DNA of 13,340 nt, from assembly GCA_023260355.1 (NCBI GenBank), contig JALQVJ010000118.1, positions 1 to 13,340 on the forward strand, given 5' to 3'. The DNA is from Burkholderiaceae bacterium (lineage in GTDB: Bacteria; Pseudomonadota; Gammaproteobacteria; Burkholderiales; Burkholderiaceae_C). Positions 7,332-13,340 of the stretch are shown piece after piece. Positions within the stretch are counted from its first letter, which is position 1. The number at the start of each line of letters is the position of its first letter. The notes beneath the pieces were generated by a model. That model did no database searches and was not told where the DNA came from. It saw only the letters and a program-made list of their open reading frames with translations. The position numbers were made by a program, and so were the translations under genes.

Positions 7332-8486
7332 ATGATTCGTGACCCAGAAACCCTCAACGCGTTGTTGGACAGTGTCTCTCGCTTTGTGCGCGAACGCTTG
7401 GTGCCAGCCGAAGAGGTGGTCGCCAAGACCGATGAAATCCCAGCCGAGATCGTCCAAGAGATGCGCGAAATGGGGCTGTTCGGCATGACGATTCCTGAGA
7501 GCTTCGGTGGACTTGAGTTGACCATGGAGGAAGAGGTGCGGGTGCTGTTTGAGCTTTGCAAAACATCACCGGCGTTTCGCTCCATCATTGGCACCACCGT
7601 GGGCATTGGCTCGCAAGGTATCTTGATGGATGGCACCGATGCGCAAAAAGCCAAGTACCTCCCAGGCCTCGCCACCGGTGAGTTGATCGCCTCGTTTGCA
7701 CTGACTGAACCTGAGGCAGGTTCAGATGCGGCGTCTCTCAAGACTACAGCCATTCGAGATGGCGATCACTATGTGGTCAATGGCACGAAGCGCTACATCA
7801 CCAACGCGCCGCATGCCAGTTTGTTCACGCTCATGGCCCGAACAGACCCGCAAATCAAAGGCGCGGCCGGCGTCTCTGCTTTCATTGTGGATGCCAAGTC
7901 GCCAGGCATTTCGTTTGGCAAGATCGATCAAAAGATGGGTCAAAAAGGCGCACACACCTGCGACGTGATTTTCGACAACGTCAAAGTCCCCGCTGAGAAT
8001 TTGATCGGACACAAGGAGGGGCAGGGCTTCAAAACTGCGATGAAGGTGCTGGACAAAGGGCGCATTCACATCGCGGCCGTTTGTGTAGGCGTCGCTCAGC
8101 GCATGCTGGATGACGCATTGCGCTATGCCGTGGAGCGCAAGCAGTTCGGTCAGCCCATCGGTGAATTTCAATTGGTCCAGGCGATGCTCGCGGACAGCAA
8201 AGCTGAGATCTACGCGGCCGAGAGCATGGTGTTGGATGCCGCACGCAAGCGCGACGATGGTTTGAACGTGACAACCGAGGCGTCCTGCTGCAAGATGTTT
8301 GCGTCCGAGATGTGTGGTCGAGTGGCAGACCGTGCGGTACAAATTTTGGGCGGTGCGGGCTATCTTGCCGAGTACGGGGTGGAGCGTTTTTACCGAGATG
8401 TGCGTTTGTTCCGACTCTATGAGGGCACGACACAAATCCAGCAACTCATTATCGGCCGGGCCATGGTTAAAGAGGCGATGCGTTGA
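7332..8486 (+). CDS. Acyl-CoA dehydrogenase, MCAD/SCAD type (catalytic Glu in YEGT)
   Basis: This is a second, clearly different FAD acyl-CoA dehydrogenase, 384 residues. ATG 7332 has GGAGA seven bases upstream. The middle domain has SFALTEPEAGSDAASLKTTA (131-140 onward) and YVVNGTKRYITNAP; the C-terminal domain has YAVERKQFGQPIGEFQLVQ, ILGGAGYLAEYGVERFYRD and RLYEGTTQIQQLIIGR. E364 of YEGT is the canonical catalytic base of medium-, short- and many branched-chain enzymes. The alternative position is Gly (DKGRIHIA, G243), the reverse of its neighbour at 6094. The two enzymes are therefore unlikely to be a recent duplication and probably act on different acyl-CoAs or successive steps. Electrons would go to electron-transfer flavoprotein, which is not encoded here. 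Confidence 0.95.
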   Translation: MIRDPETLNALLDSVSRFVRERLVPAEEVVAKTDEIPAEIVQEMREMGLFGMTIPESFGGLELTMEEEVRVLFELCKTSPAFRSIIGTTVGIGSQGILMDGTDAQKAKYLPGLATGELIASFALTEPEAGSDAASLKTTAIRDGDHYVVNGTKRYITNAPHASLFTLMARTDPQIKGAAGVSAFIVDAKSPGISFGKIDQKMGQKGAHTCDVIFDNVKVPAENLIGHKEGQGFKTAMKVLDKGRIHIAAVCVGVAQRMLDDALRYAVERKQFGQPIGEFQLVQAMLADSKAEIYAAESMVLDAARKRDDGLNVTTEASCCKMFASEMCGRVADRAVQILGGAGYLAEYGVERFYRDVRLFRLYEGTTQIQQLIIGRAMVKEAMR

Positions 8487-8522
8487 TTTTTTTTTAAACA
8501 AGCGTGGCTCCCTCGCTGAGGG
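8487..8522. other. T9 run directly after a stop codon, then a short hairpin
   Basis: Nine T residues (8487-8495) follow the TGA of the second acyl-CoA dehydrogenase without a break. CCCTC (8510-8514) then pairs with GAGGG (8518-8522) around GCT. The order, T-run before stem, is wrong for an intrinsic terminator on the plus strand, and no convincing stem precedes the run within the gene. The next gene in the operon begins 29 bases after the hairpin. Confidence 0.35.
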
Positions 8523-8551
8523 CGTCACACACGAAGCGATCGGAGTAACAC

Positions 8552-9616
8552 ATGATCAGTTATGACGTCACTGAATGGGGCAAGCCCCTGCAAAAAGCCA
8601 TCAGAGAGTTGCCCCAGCCCTCCGGCACGGAGGTCTTGGTTCAAGTGAAGTACTGCGGGGTGTGTCACTCTGATGTACACATTCGCGATGGCTATTACGA
8701 GCTGGGTGAGGGCAAGCGTTTTCAGATGGAGGAGCGTGGCGTCAGCTTGCCGCTGGTGATGGGGCATGAGCCCTTGGGCACGGTGGTGGCTGCTGGCCCA
8801 GATGCCAAAGACGTTCCGATGGGAGAAGACCGTTTGGTGTATCCGTGGATTGGGTGCGGCAAGTGCTCCCGCTGTTTGGCGGGGCAAGACAACTGGTGTC
8901 CCACACCCCAGTTTTTGGGGGTTCTGAAGCCGGGGGGGTACGCGCAGTACACGATGGCGGCGCACCCCAAATATTTGGTTGATGTCTCAGGCATCGACCC
9001 CAGTTTTGCTCCCGTGCTGGCCTGTTCGGGTTTGACGACGTACAGCGCTGCTAGCAAGCTGATGCCCTGTGATCCCAAGGACTGGATCGTCATCATGGGC
9101 GCGGGTGGCTTGGGGCTGATGGCGATCTCCGTCCTGCGCGCCATGGGTCACGAGCACATCGCGGTTTGTGAAATCGACGAGTCGAAATGGGAAGCCGCCA
9201 TGGCCATGGGCGCACAAGTGGTGGTCCAACCCAAAGCTGACGATGCCTTGTCGACATTGCAGGGGTTGGACGGCGGTGTCTTTGGTGTCTTGGATTTTGT
9301 GGGGGCTGCACCCACAGCGGAGCTCGGCATTGCCGCGTTGCGCAAGGGCGGGCGCTACGTGATCGTGGGTCTCTTTGGCGGACAAATTGCCATGCCCTTG
9401 GTGCCCATTGCGCAGCGCGCGATCACGATCCAAGGTTCATACGTGGGTAACTTGGCTGAGTTGCAGGCGGTGGTGGCTCTGGCCAAGCAGGGCAAACTCA
9501 AACCCATCCCCACGCGCTTGTGCGGGTTGAGCGACGTTTCAGGTGTGCTCGATCAGCTCAAAGAAGGCACTGTCTTGGGGCGTGTGGTGGCCAAGGTTGA
9601 CGCCACCGAGGGTTGA
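8552..9616 (+). CDS. Zinc-dependent alcohol dehydrogenase (MDR family)
   Basis: This is a medium-chain NAD(P)-dependent alcohol dehydrogenase of 354 residues, with a GroES-like domain and a Rossmann domain. Catalytic zinc ligands are visible: C38 in CGVCHSD, H72-E73 in GHEPLG, and C158 in LACSGLTTYSA. The structural zinc is held by four Cys, C102, C105, C108 and C116 (GCGKCSRC...NWC). The nucleotide loop is GAGGLG (183-188). E207 in AVCEIDESK, at the end of the second strand, favours NAD over NADP. The stretch between C38 and H72 (DGYYELGEGKRFQMEERGVS) is about ten residues longer than in yeast ADH, so it may belong to a distinct subfamily with an extended loop near the active site. ATG 8552 follows CGGAG at 8541-8545. 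Its stop overlaps the next start by one base. Substrate unknown. Confidence 0.94.
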   Translation: MISYDVTEWGKPLQKAIRELPQPSGTEVLVQVKYCGVCHSDVHIRDGYYELGEGKRFQMEERGVSLPLVMGHEPLGTVVAAGPDAKDVPMGEDRLVYPWIGCGKCSRCLAGQDNWCPTPQFLGVLKPGGYAQYTMAAHPKYLVDVSGIDPSFAPVLACSGLTTYSAASKLMPCDPKDWIVIMGAGGLGLMAISVLRAMGHEHIAVCEIDESKWEAAMAMGAQVVVQPKADDALSTLQGLDGGVFGVLDFVGAAPTAELGIAALRKGGRYVIVGLFGGQIAMPLVPIAQRAITIQGSYVGNLAELQAVVALAKQGKLKPIPTRLCGLSDVSGVLDQLKEGTVLGRVVAKVDATEG

Positions 9617-10389
9617 TGGCCATGGCGTCAGATCCACATGCGCATGCCGCGCCGGCGATGACAGACGCAGAGTGGCAGACGCGCGTCGATCTGGCGGCTT
9701 GCTATCGCCTGATTGCCCACTACGGCATGTCCGACCTGGTGTACAACCACGCGACCGCCCGCATTCCAGGCACTGAGCATTTCCTGATCAATGCCTATGG
9801 TTTGCTTTACCACGAGGTCACGGCATCGAGTTTGGTGACGATCGATTTGGATGGTCGCGTGGTGCGACAGGGCTCTACCGATCTAGACGTCAACCGGGCT
9901 GGCTACGTGATTCACTCGGCGATCCATCGCGCCCGCCATGACGTGGACTGCGTGATTCACACACACACGCGTGCAGGTATGGCTGTCTCCAGCATGGCCT
10001 GCGGGTTGTTGCCTCTGACTCAGTCCGCCATGCGTTTTCATGACATCGCGTACCACGATTACGAGGGGCCCGCAGTCGACTTGGCAGAGCAAGCGCGCTT
10101 GGTGCATGACCTGGGCTCAGCGAATGCGATGGTCTTGCGCAACCATGGGCTGCTGGTGGCCGGCGCCACTGTTGCCCAAGCATTCAATGCCCTGTACTGG
10201 TTAGAGATGGCCTGCCGCGCACAGGTGGATGCGATGGCCAGTGGCGCCGAGCTCCACGTGCCCAGTGACGAGGTGGTCCACAAGACATGGCACCTCTATC
10301 AGCCCGATGTGCGCCGACCCTTTGGTGAGATGGAGTGGCCCGCCATGTTGCGCTTGGCCAGCCAGCTTGACCCCAGCTTCAAAGACTGA
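9616..10389 (+). CDS. Class II aldolase/adducin family protein (second paralogue)
   Basis: This is a 257-residue metal-dependent aldolase/decarboxylase-type protein, a paralogue of the one at 3790-4551. Conserved residues are E67 in LYHEVTASSL, H115 and H117 in HTHTRA, and H177 in LRNHGLL. Shared blocks such as EHFLINAYGL, AYHDYEG and VAQAF align without gaps to the first copy. ATG 9616 uses the last base of the dehydrogenase TGA, so translation is coupled. ATG 9622 is also possible, as GAGGG (9608-9612) fits it slightly better in spacing. The coupling suggests the alcohol dehydrogenase makes an oxo acid that this protein decarboxylates or cleaves, as OtnC does after a dehydrogenase in tetronate catabolism; that link is inference. 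Why two copies exist is unclear. Confidence 0.92.
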   Translation: MAMASDPHAHAAPAMTDAEWQTRVDLAACYRLIAHYGMSDLVYNHATARIPGTEHFLINAYGLLYHEVTASSLVTIDLDGRVVRQGSTDLDVNRAGYVIHSAIHRARHDVDCVIHTHTRAGMAVSSMACGLLPLTQSAMRFHDIAYHDYEGPAVDLAEQARLVHDLGSANAMVLRNHGLLVAGATVAQAFNALYWLEMACRAQVDAMASGAELHVPSDEVVHKTWHLYQPDVRRPFGEMEWPAMLRLASQLDPSFKD

Positions 10390-10429
10390 GGCCGCCACAA
10401 CGGCTTGAGGGCCGAATTTCCTTTAAAGG
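10389..10429 (+). terminator. Short hairpin and palindrome at the end of the catabolic operon
   Basis: AGGCCG (10389-10394) pairs with CGGCTT (10401-10406), with one G-U pair, around a six-base loop. GAATTTCCTTT follows about eight bases later. The perfect palindrome CCTTTAAAGG lies at 10420-10429. The convergent position between the aldolase and Gfo/Idh/MocA genes fits a terminator, but the stem is short and the T-rich part is offset. Confidence 0.4.
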
Positions 10430-10457
10430 TTGCGACGCAGTGGCGCTGTGTCAGGGG

Positions 10458-11426
10458 TTAAATTTCTGCGAGCATCTGCTCGATGACTTGCTGAACTTCA
10501 AAGGCCATTTGGAAGCTGGGCAATCGATGGGGGCGCCGCTCCAACATGGCCACCACTTGGCTCAGTTGGGCCTGATACGTCGCGGTTCGGGGATCGAGCT
10601 CGTGCGCCAACGACAGGCCTTCAGGATGCGCGTCATCACTCTGATAGAGGCTATACCAGTTGTTCAAGCACAGCGATGCGTCAGCACCAATGAAGTGGGC
10701 GCTGACGATCTCTTTGGGCTGCCCGCCAGTGGTGGCCACCAATGACACGGGCACGCCGCCCGCAACCAAGTGGGCCATCAGGGATTCTTCTGCAGCACCT
10801 GGCTGTTGGCGTACGCCTTGCACGGAGCGCAACTGAACATCACCCAGTAGGCGCTTGAGCAAATACACAAAGTGAGAGGTCACTTCGCGCGTGAAACCGC
10901 CCTGGGCTGCACCGCTCAACCAAGCCGCATGGGCTTGGAAGGGACGGGGCCAGCGATGGAAGTGCAAGCGAATATGGACTTGGCGCAGCCCAAACTCGGC
11001 TTGGTTCAATTTGGCCTCAAGGACATCCACCGCGGGTGCCGAGGCGAACACAAAATTGACAGCTTCTGGCAAACCAGATGCGCGCATTTCAGCGACGAGC
11101 TTGGCGCTGTCATCGATGTCAACCCCCAACGGCTTCTCGCAAAAAACGGCTTTGCCATGCGCCATGCATAGGCGTGTGAGTTCAGCGTGGTACAGCGGTG
11201 GGGTGGCCACGTACACGAGGTCCACCTTCGGGTCGGCAACCGCCTCCTCTGCGCTGGTGCAGAGCTTGGCGCCAGGGTAGTGTTGGGCGGTATGTGCGCG
11301 GGCAGACTCGGCGATGTCGAATCCTGCGACCACCTCAAAACGCGGGTGCTGGGTGGCCTGATCGAGCATCCGTTGCCCAACCGCGCCTAGACCCAAAACC
11401 GCAAGCCTGTATGTGCGTTGACTCAT
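10458..11426 (-). CDS. Gfo/Idh/MocA family NAD(P)-dependent oxidoreductase
   Basis: This cytosolic dehydrogenase typically oxidises or reduces a hydroxyl group on a sugar, inositol, sugar acid or cyclic diol. ATG 11426 is preferred over the frame start at 11471 because AAAGGAG lies about nine bases upstream and the Rossmann strand follows at once (YRLAVLGLGAVGQRML, about 6-21). It has 322 residues. VYVATPPLYHAEL and CEKPLG (96-101, with K98 of the family EKP signature) close the nucleotide domain. EVTSHFVYLL (181-190) holds H185 at the place of the family's conserved His. It is convergent with the catabolic operon and has its own upstream palindrome at 11504-11517. It may serve the same pathway or be independent. 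Substrate unknown. Confidence 0.93.
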   Translation of the reverse strand: MSQRTYRLAVLGLGAVGQRMLDQATQHPRFEVVAGFDIAESARAHTAQHYPGAKLCTSAEEAVADPKVDLVYVATPPLYHAELTRLCMAHGKAVFCEKPLGVDIDDSAKLVAEMRASGLPEAVNFVFASAPAVDVLEAKLNQAEFGLRQVHIRLHFHRWPRPFQAHAAWLSGAAQGGFTREVTSHFVYLLKRLLGDVQLRSVQGVRQQPGAAEESLMAHLVAGGVPVSLVATTGGQPKEIVSAHFIGADASLCLNNWYSLYQSDDAHPEGLSLAHELDPRTATYQAQLSQVVAMLERRPHRLPSFQMAFEVQQVIEQMLAEI

Positions 11427-11503
11427 GTGGTTCGCTCCTTTGAACGGGCGGAATGGTGGCTTGAATGCCACCGCTGACCTGTCACCATGGCAACTGAAGG
11501 CCT

Positions 11504-11517
11504 ATTGACCGGTCAAT
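11504..11517. promoter_or_regulatory. Perfect 14-bp palindrome upstream of the Gfo/Idh/MocA gene
   Basis: ATTGACCGGTCAAT is a perfect palindrome with no loop, so it suits a dimeric DNA-binding protein better than an RNA hairpin. It lies about 78 bases before ATG 11426. Its TTGACC could double as a -35 box for leftward transcription, with only a weak -10 (TGCCAT) about 18 bases on. A GC palindrome (GCCGCGCGGC, 11532-11541) lies nearby. The shape resembles TetR-family operators; the regulator is not in the window. Confidence 0.5.
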
Positions 11518-11544
11518 CCCCGGTGGCGTCTGCCGCGCGGCGCC

Positions 11545-12006
11545 TCAGAGCAACCAAGCCGCCAGCACCATGGTGATGACCGCCCCAGCGGTCAGTTGGG
11601 TCCGGAGCGTGAGCCAAGGCGTGGGCCAACGCAGAAATGCGTTGTGGACCCAATCCATGCGCAGTGCCCACAGGTAAACGGCGGCCAAGGCCCACCAGGC
11701 CAGCGCGCCAGGCAGCATGACGCTGGCAGTGGCAAGCAGTGACGGTGTGACGCTCCACACCAGCAATCGGCGCTGCTGCGCGGTATCTAGGTCGGCCAGT
11801 GACAGTGCCCATGCCCATGACAGCGCACCCACAAAAGTCACGATCGAAATCGCGTAGGCTCGCAAGACTTGGACACCCAACTCGGGGTGCGGACCCGCTA
11901 CGGCCCAAGCCAATGCCAATGCAAAGGGCGCCCAACCGCCATACCCCAGCCACCGCAATGCGGTCCAAACAGACGAAGGCCAAACGGGTCGGTGAGAGGG
12001 AGTCAT
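11545..12006 (-). CDS. DUF3429 family inner-membrane protein
   Basis: This is a 153-residue membrane protein of unknown function (DUF3429 by recognition of its pattern). After a short polar N-terminus come five hydrophobic segments: LGYGGWAPFALALAWAVA, AYAISIVTFVGALSWAWAL, LVWSVTPSLLATASVMLP, ALAWWALAAVYLWAL and TAGAVITMVLAAWLL. The GAxSWAWAL motif in the second segment and the 'WVHNAFLRWP..WLTLRTQLT' region before the last are typical of the family. ATG 12006 has no strong Shine-Dalgarno. It begins 29 bases after the stop of the COG3380 flavoprotein gene on the same strand, so the two probably share a transcript. No link to the catabolic genes is apparent. Confidence 0.85.
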   Translation of the reverse strand: MTPSHRPVWPSSVWTALRWLGYGGWAPFALALAWAVAGPHPELGVQVLRAYAISIVTFVGALSWAWALSLADLDTAQQRRLLVWSVTPSLLATASVMLPGALAWWALAAVYLWALRMDWVHNAFLRWPTPWLTLRTQLTAGAVITMVLAAWLL

Positions 12007-12035
12007 GGTGAAATTCTAGCGGTGACCACCGGCAG

Positions 12036-12992
12036 TCAGAGGTGCTTCAAAAGGGCGCGTGCACTGCGCCATGCGCCTTCGACGCGGCCACCACCCAGCC
12101 AGTCACCGACCACACCGAGGCGCAATCCCTCATCCCAGTACGCGGCCTCAGCGGCCTCACCTTGCGAACGGGCATAACGCCAACGGTGTGCTGTGATGGT
12201 GTTGGGCGGGCCAAAGCCACGGTCGATCAGCCACTGGCGCGCTTGTGCGATCACGGACTCAGGTGCGTCCTCTTCGTGCACTTGCGACCAGCTTTCTGTG
12301 GCGTGCAGCGTCCAATGCGGTTGGCCGATTCGACCAGGCTTGCGATCGTTTTGCGCGATCCAATCGATGAAGGTGTCATTCACAAACCAGCCGTCAAACG
12401 CGTCTGGCGCAGCGCGTCCCCAATCCACCATCAATGCCCAACAAGGTGTCATGGTGATGCCAGACCACTGGGCCAGCCACTGGGGTGGCAGCGCATCGAA
12501 CAGCGGTGGCAGTTGTGGCAAGGGCACGCTGCTGATCACCGCATCGAATGGCCCGATGGCCTCACTCAATTCGGCCACCTGAATCCACCATGCGTGATCT
12601 TGGCGGTACACGCGCTTGGCAGTGTGCTGTGTGTGTGTCTCCACTTGCGCCAGCAAGCCCTTGATGGGGCCAGTCATGATCGGCGTCCCGATAAATCGCT
12701 GCACCGATGTACTCAAGCGCCGCTCATCGCCTGAACTCGCCACGATCTGATCCCCCCAGCGCTGCACCCAGCCCTCTTGCATCCACAAATGGACCGCATC
12801 CAAAAACTCAGGGGTTTGGGCCGTGAAGTACTGCGCGCCATGGTCGACAGCGCCGTGATCCGTTCGCCGGGAGCTCATTCGACCGCCCACGCCGCGTCCC
12901 TTGTCAAAGGCGATGACTTCATGGCCCTGCTGGTGCAGCGCGTGAGCAATGGTTGCACCGGACATGCCGGCGCCGAGGATGGCGTATTTCAT
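12036..12992 (-). CDS. FAD/NAD(P)-dependent oxidoreductase, COG3380 (renalase-like)
   Basis: This is a flavoprotein of the amine-oxidase-like / renalase-like group (COG3380), probably cytosolic; its physiological substrate is unknown. ATG 12992 gives 318 residues that begin directly with the dinucleotide-binding strand MKYAILGAGMSGATIAHAL (GxGxxG). The second FAD motif GRGVGGRMSSRR (32-43) and DHGAQYFTAQTPEF follow at once. The conserved C-terminal part is also present: WIAQNDRKPGR, HATESWSQ, HRWRYARSQ and GDWLGGGRVEGAWRSA, the last closing the FAD site. The frame is open nine codons further up (to 13019), but that would put an extension before the Rossmann strand with no better ribosome site. 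It is the first gene of a likely pair with the DUF3429 gene. Confidence 0.92.
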   Translation of the reverse strand: MKYAILGAGMSGATIAHALHQQGHEVIAFDKGRGVGGRMSSRRTDHGAVDHGAQYFTAQTPEFLDAVHLWMQEGWVQRWGDQIVASSGDERRLSTSVQRFIGTPIMTGPIKGLLAQVETHTQHTAKRVYRQDHAWWIQVAELSEAIGPFDAVISSVPLPQLPPLFDALPPQWLAQWSGITMTPCWALMVDWGRAAPDAFDGWFVNDTFIDWIAQNDRKPGRIGQPHWTLHATESWSQVHEEDAPESVIAQARQWLIDRGFGPPNTITAHRWRYARSQGEAAEAAYWDEGLRLGVVGDWLGGGRVEGAWRSARALLKHL

Positions 12993-13340
12993 AAACGCGA
13001 CTGTAATCCTGTGGCGCAACGTTGCTGTGGGTGAGCCTGAGAAACCCCACGTCGGTGGTGCGAACGCGCCGCAAGCGTGACAACTTGGCGAGCATCGCCG
13101 AGCCCACTGCAGCCCGATTCACTGCCCAAATGTCCGGGCTTTGCACACACATTTGCGGCAGATCAAATGCTGTGGGTGACGTTGGGCGCACAGTCACCAC
13201 AGCGCTCAGCGCGGTTTGCGACGAACACTTGCAGAGGAGGCGACACCATGGCATGAACAACGGCACATTGGCTGGCATTTTTAGGGTGGTCGACGGCGGT
13301 TCACTTTTCGGTGCTGTAGGCATCTGCGCTGTTTTGGCTG
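12993..13340. other. Right-edge stretch without a confident gene; possible start of a plus-strand gene
   Basis: These 348 bases lie upstream of the flavoprotein gene and must hold its promoter; I see no convincing -35/-10 pair. On the plus strand one frame stays open from 13007 to the edge. In it ATG 13253 would begin MNNGTLAGIFRVV followed by a hydrophobic run (SLFGAVGICAVLA), as in a membrane protein. A perfect AGGAGG (13235-13240) lies 12 bases upstream. A minus-strand frame (13323-12919) is also open, but its composition is unconvincing and it overlaps the flavoprotein start. The plus-strand reading is slightly better; too little sequence remains to decide. Confidence 0.3.

Noticed and set aside
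8493..8499. TTTAAAC heptamer, identical to a known viral -1 frameshift slippery site
   Set aside because: It lies after the in-frame stop of the second acyl-CoA dehydrogenase, so ribosomes would not be elongating through it in that gene.
7722..8528. 268-residue minus-strand open frame opposite the second acyl-CoA dehydrogenase
   Set aside because: Antisense shadow of a clear gene; no motif and no plausible ribosome site.
12617..12642. TG-rich run (about 12624-12638) as a possible phase-variable repeat
   Set aside because: Only four or so TG units, interrupted, within a conserved coding sequence; too short for slippage-based switching.
12042..12734. 230-residue plus-strand open frame inside the COG3380 gene
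   Set aside because: The minus strand encodes a protein with both FAD motifs and conserved C-terminal blocks; the plus frame shows no family signature.
12919..13323. 134-residue minus-strand open frame near the right edge
   Set aside because: Unusual composition with many Cys, Arg and Pro, no domain recognised, and it overlaps the start of the flavoprotein gene by about 70 bases.

Overview
The window looks like chromosomal DNA of a betaproteobacterium, most likely Burkholderiales of the Comamonadaceae type. This is inferred from the moderately GC-rich coding style, the TRAP/acyl-CoA/MFS gene mix, and the DUF3429 and COG3380 proteins. I see no rRNA, tRNA, CRISPR array, insertion sequence or phage gene.

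Layout. (1) The left edge carries the 3' part of a Bax-like glucosaminidase gene (+). (2) A minus-strand TRAP transporter operon follows: DctP-type binding protein, DctQ-type small permease, DctM-type large permease. A strong hairpin lies between the binding-protein gene and the permease genes. (3) An AT-rich divergent promoter region (3612-3789) separates this operon from a plus-strand class II aldolase/adducin gene. An inverted repeat there overlaps a candidate -10 box. (4) A minus-strand MFS carrier gene of OFA/monocarboxylate type follows; its 246-bp upstream region is shared with the next operon. (5) A plus-strand operon (6094-10389) encodes two different acyl-CoA dehydrogenases, a zinc alcohol dehydrogenase and a second class II aldolase/adducin. 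The last two genes overlap by one base. (6) On the minus strand lie a Gfo/Idh/MocA dehydrogenase and, upstream of it, a probable two-gene unit of a COG3380 (renalase-like) flavoprotein and a DUF3429 membrane protein. (7) The last ~350 bases hold no gene I can call; a new plus-strand gene may begin there.

Working together. About 719-11426 reads as an organic-acid catabolic island: two uptake systems (TRAP and MFS), two flavin acyl-CoA dehydrogenases, one or two NAD(P)-dependent dehydrogenases, and two metal-dependent lyase/decarboxylase-like proteins. The alcohol dehydrogenase plus class II aldolase pair suggests an 'oxidise, then decarboxylate or retro-aldol cleave' step. No CoA ligase, CoA transferase, enoyl-CoA hydratase, thiolase or transcriptional regulator is encoded here, so the pathway must use genes elsewhere and its substrate cannot be read from the sequence. 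The flanking genes (bax-like, DUF3429, COG3380) look like unrelated chromosomal background.
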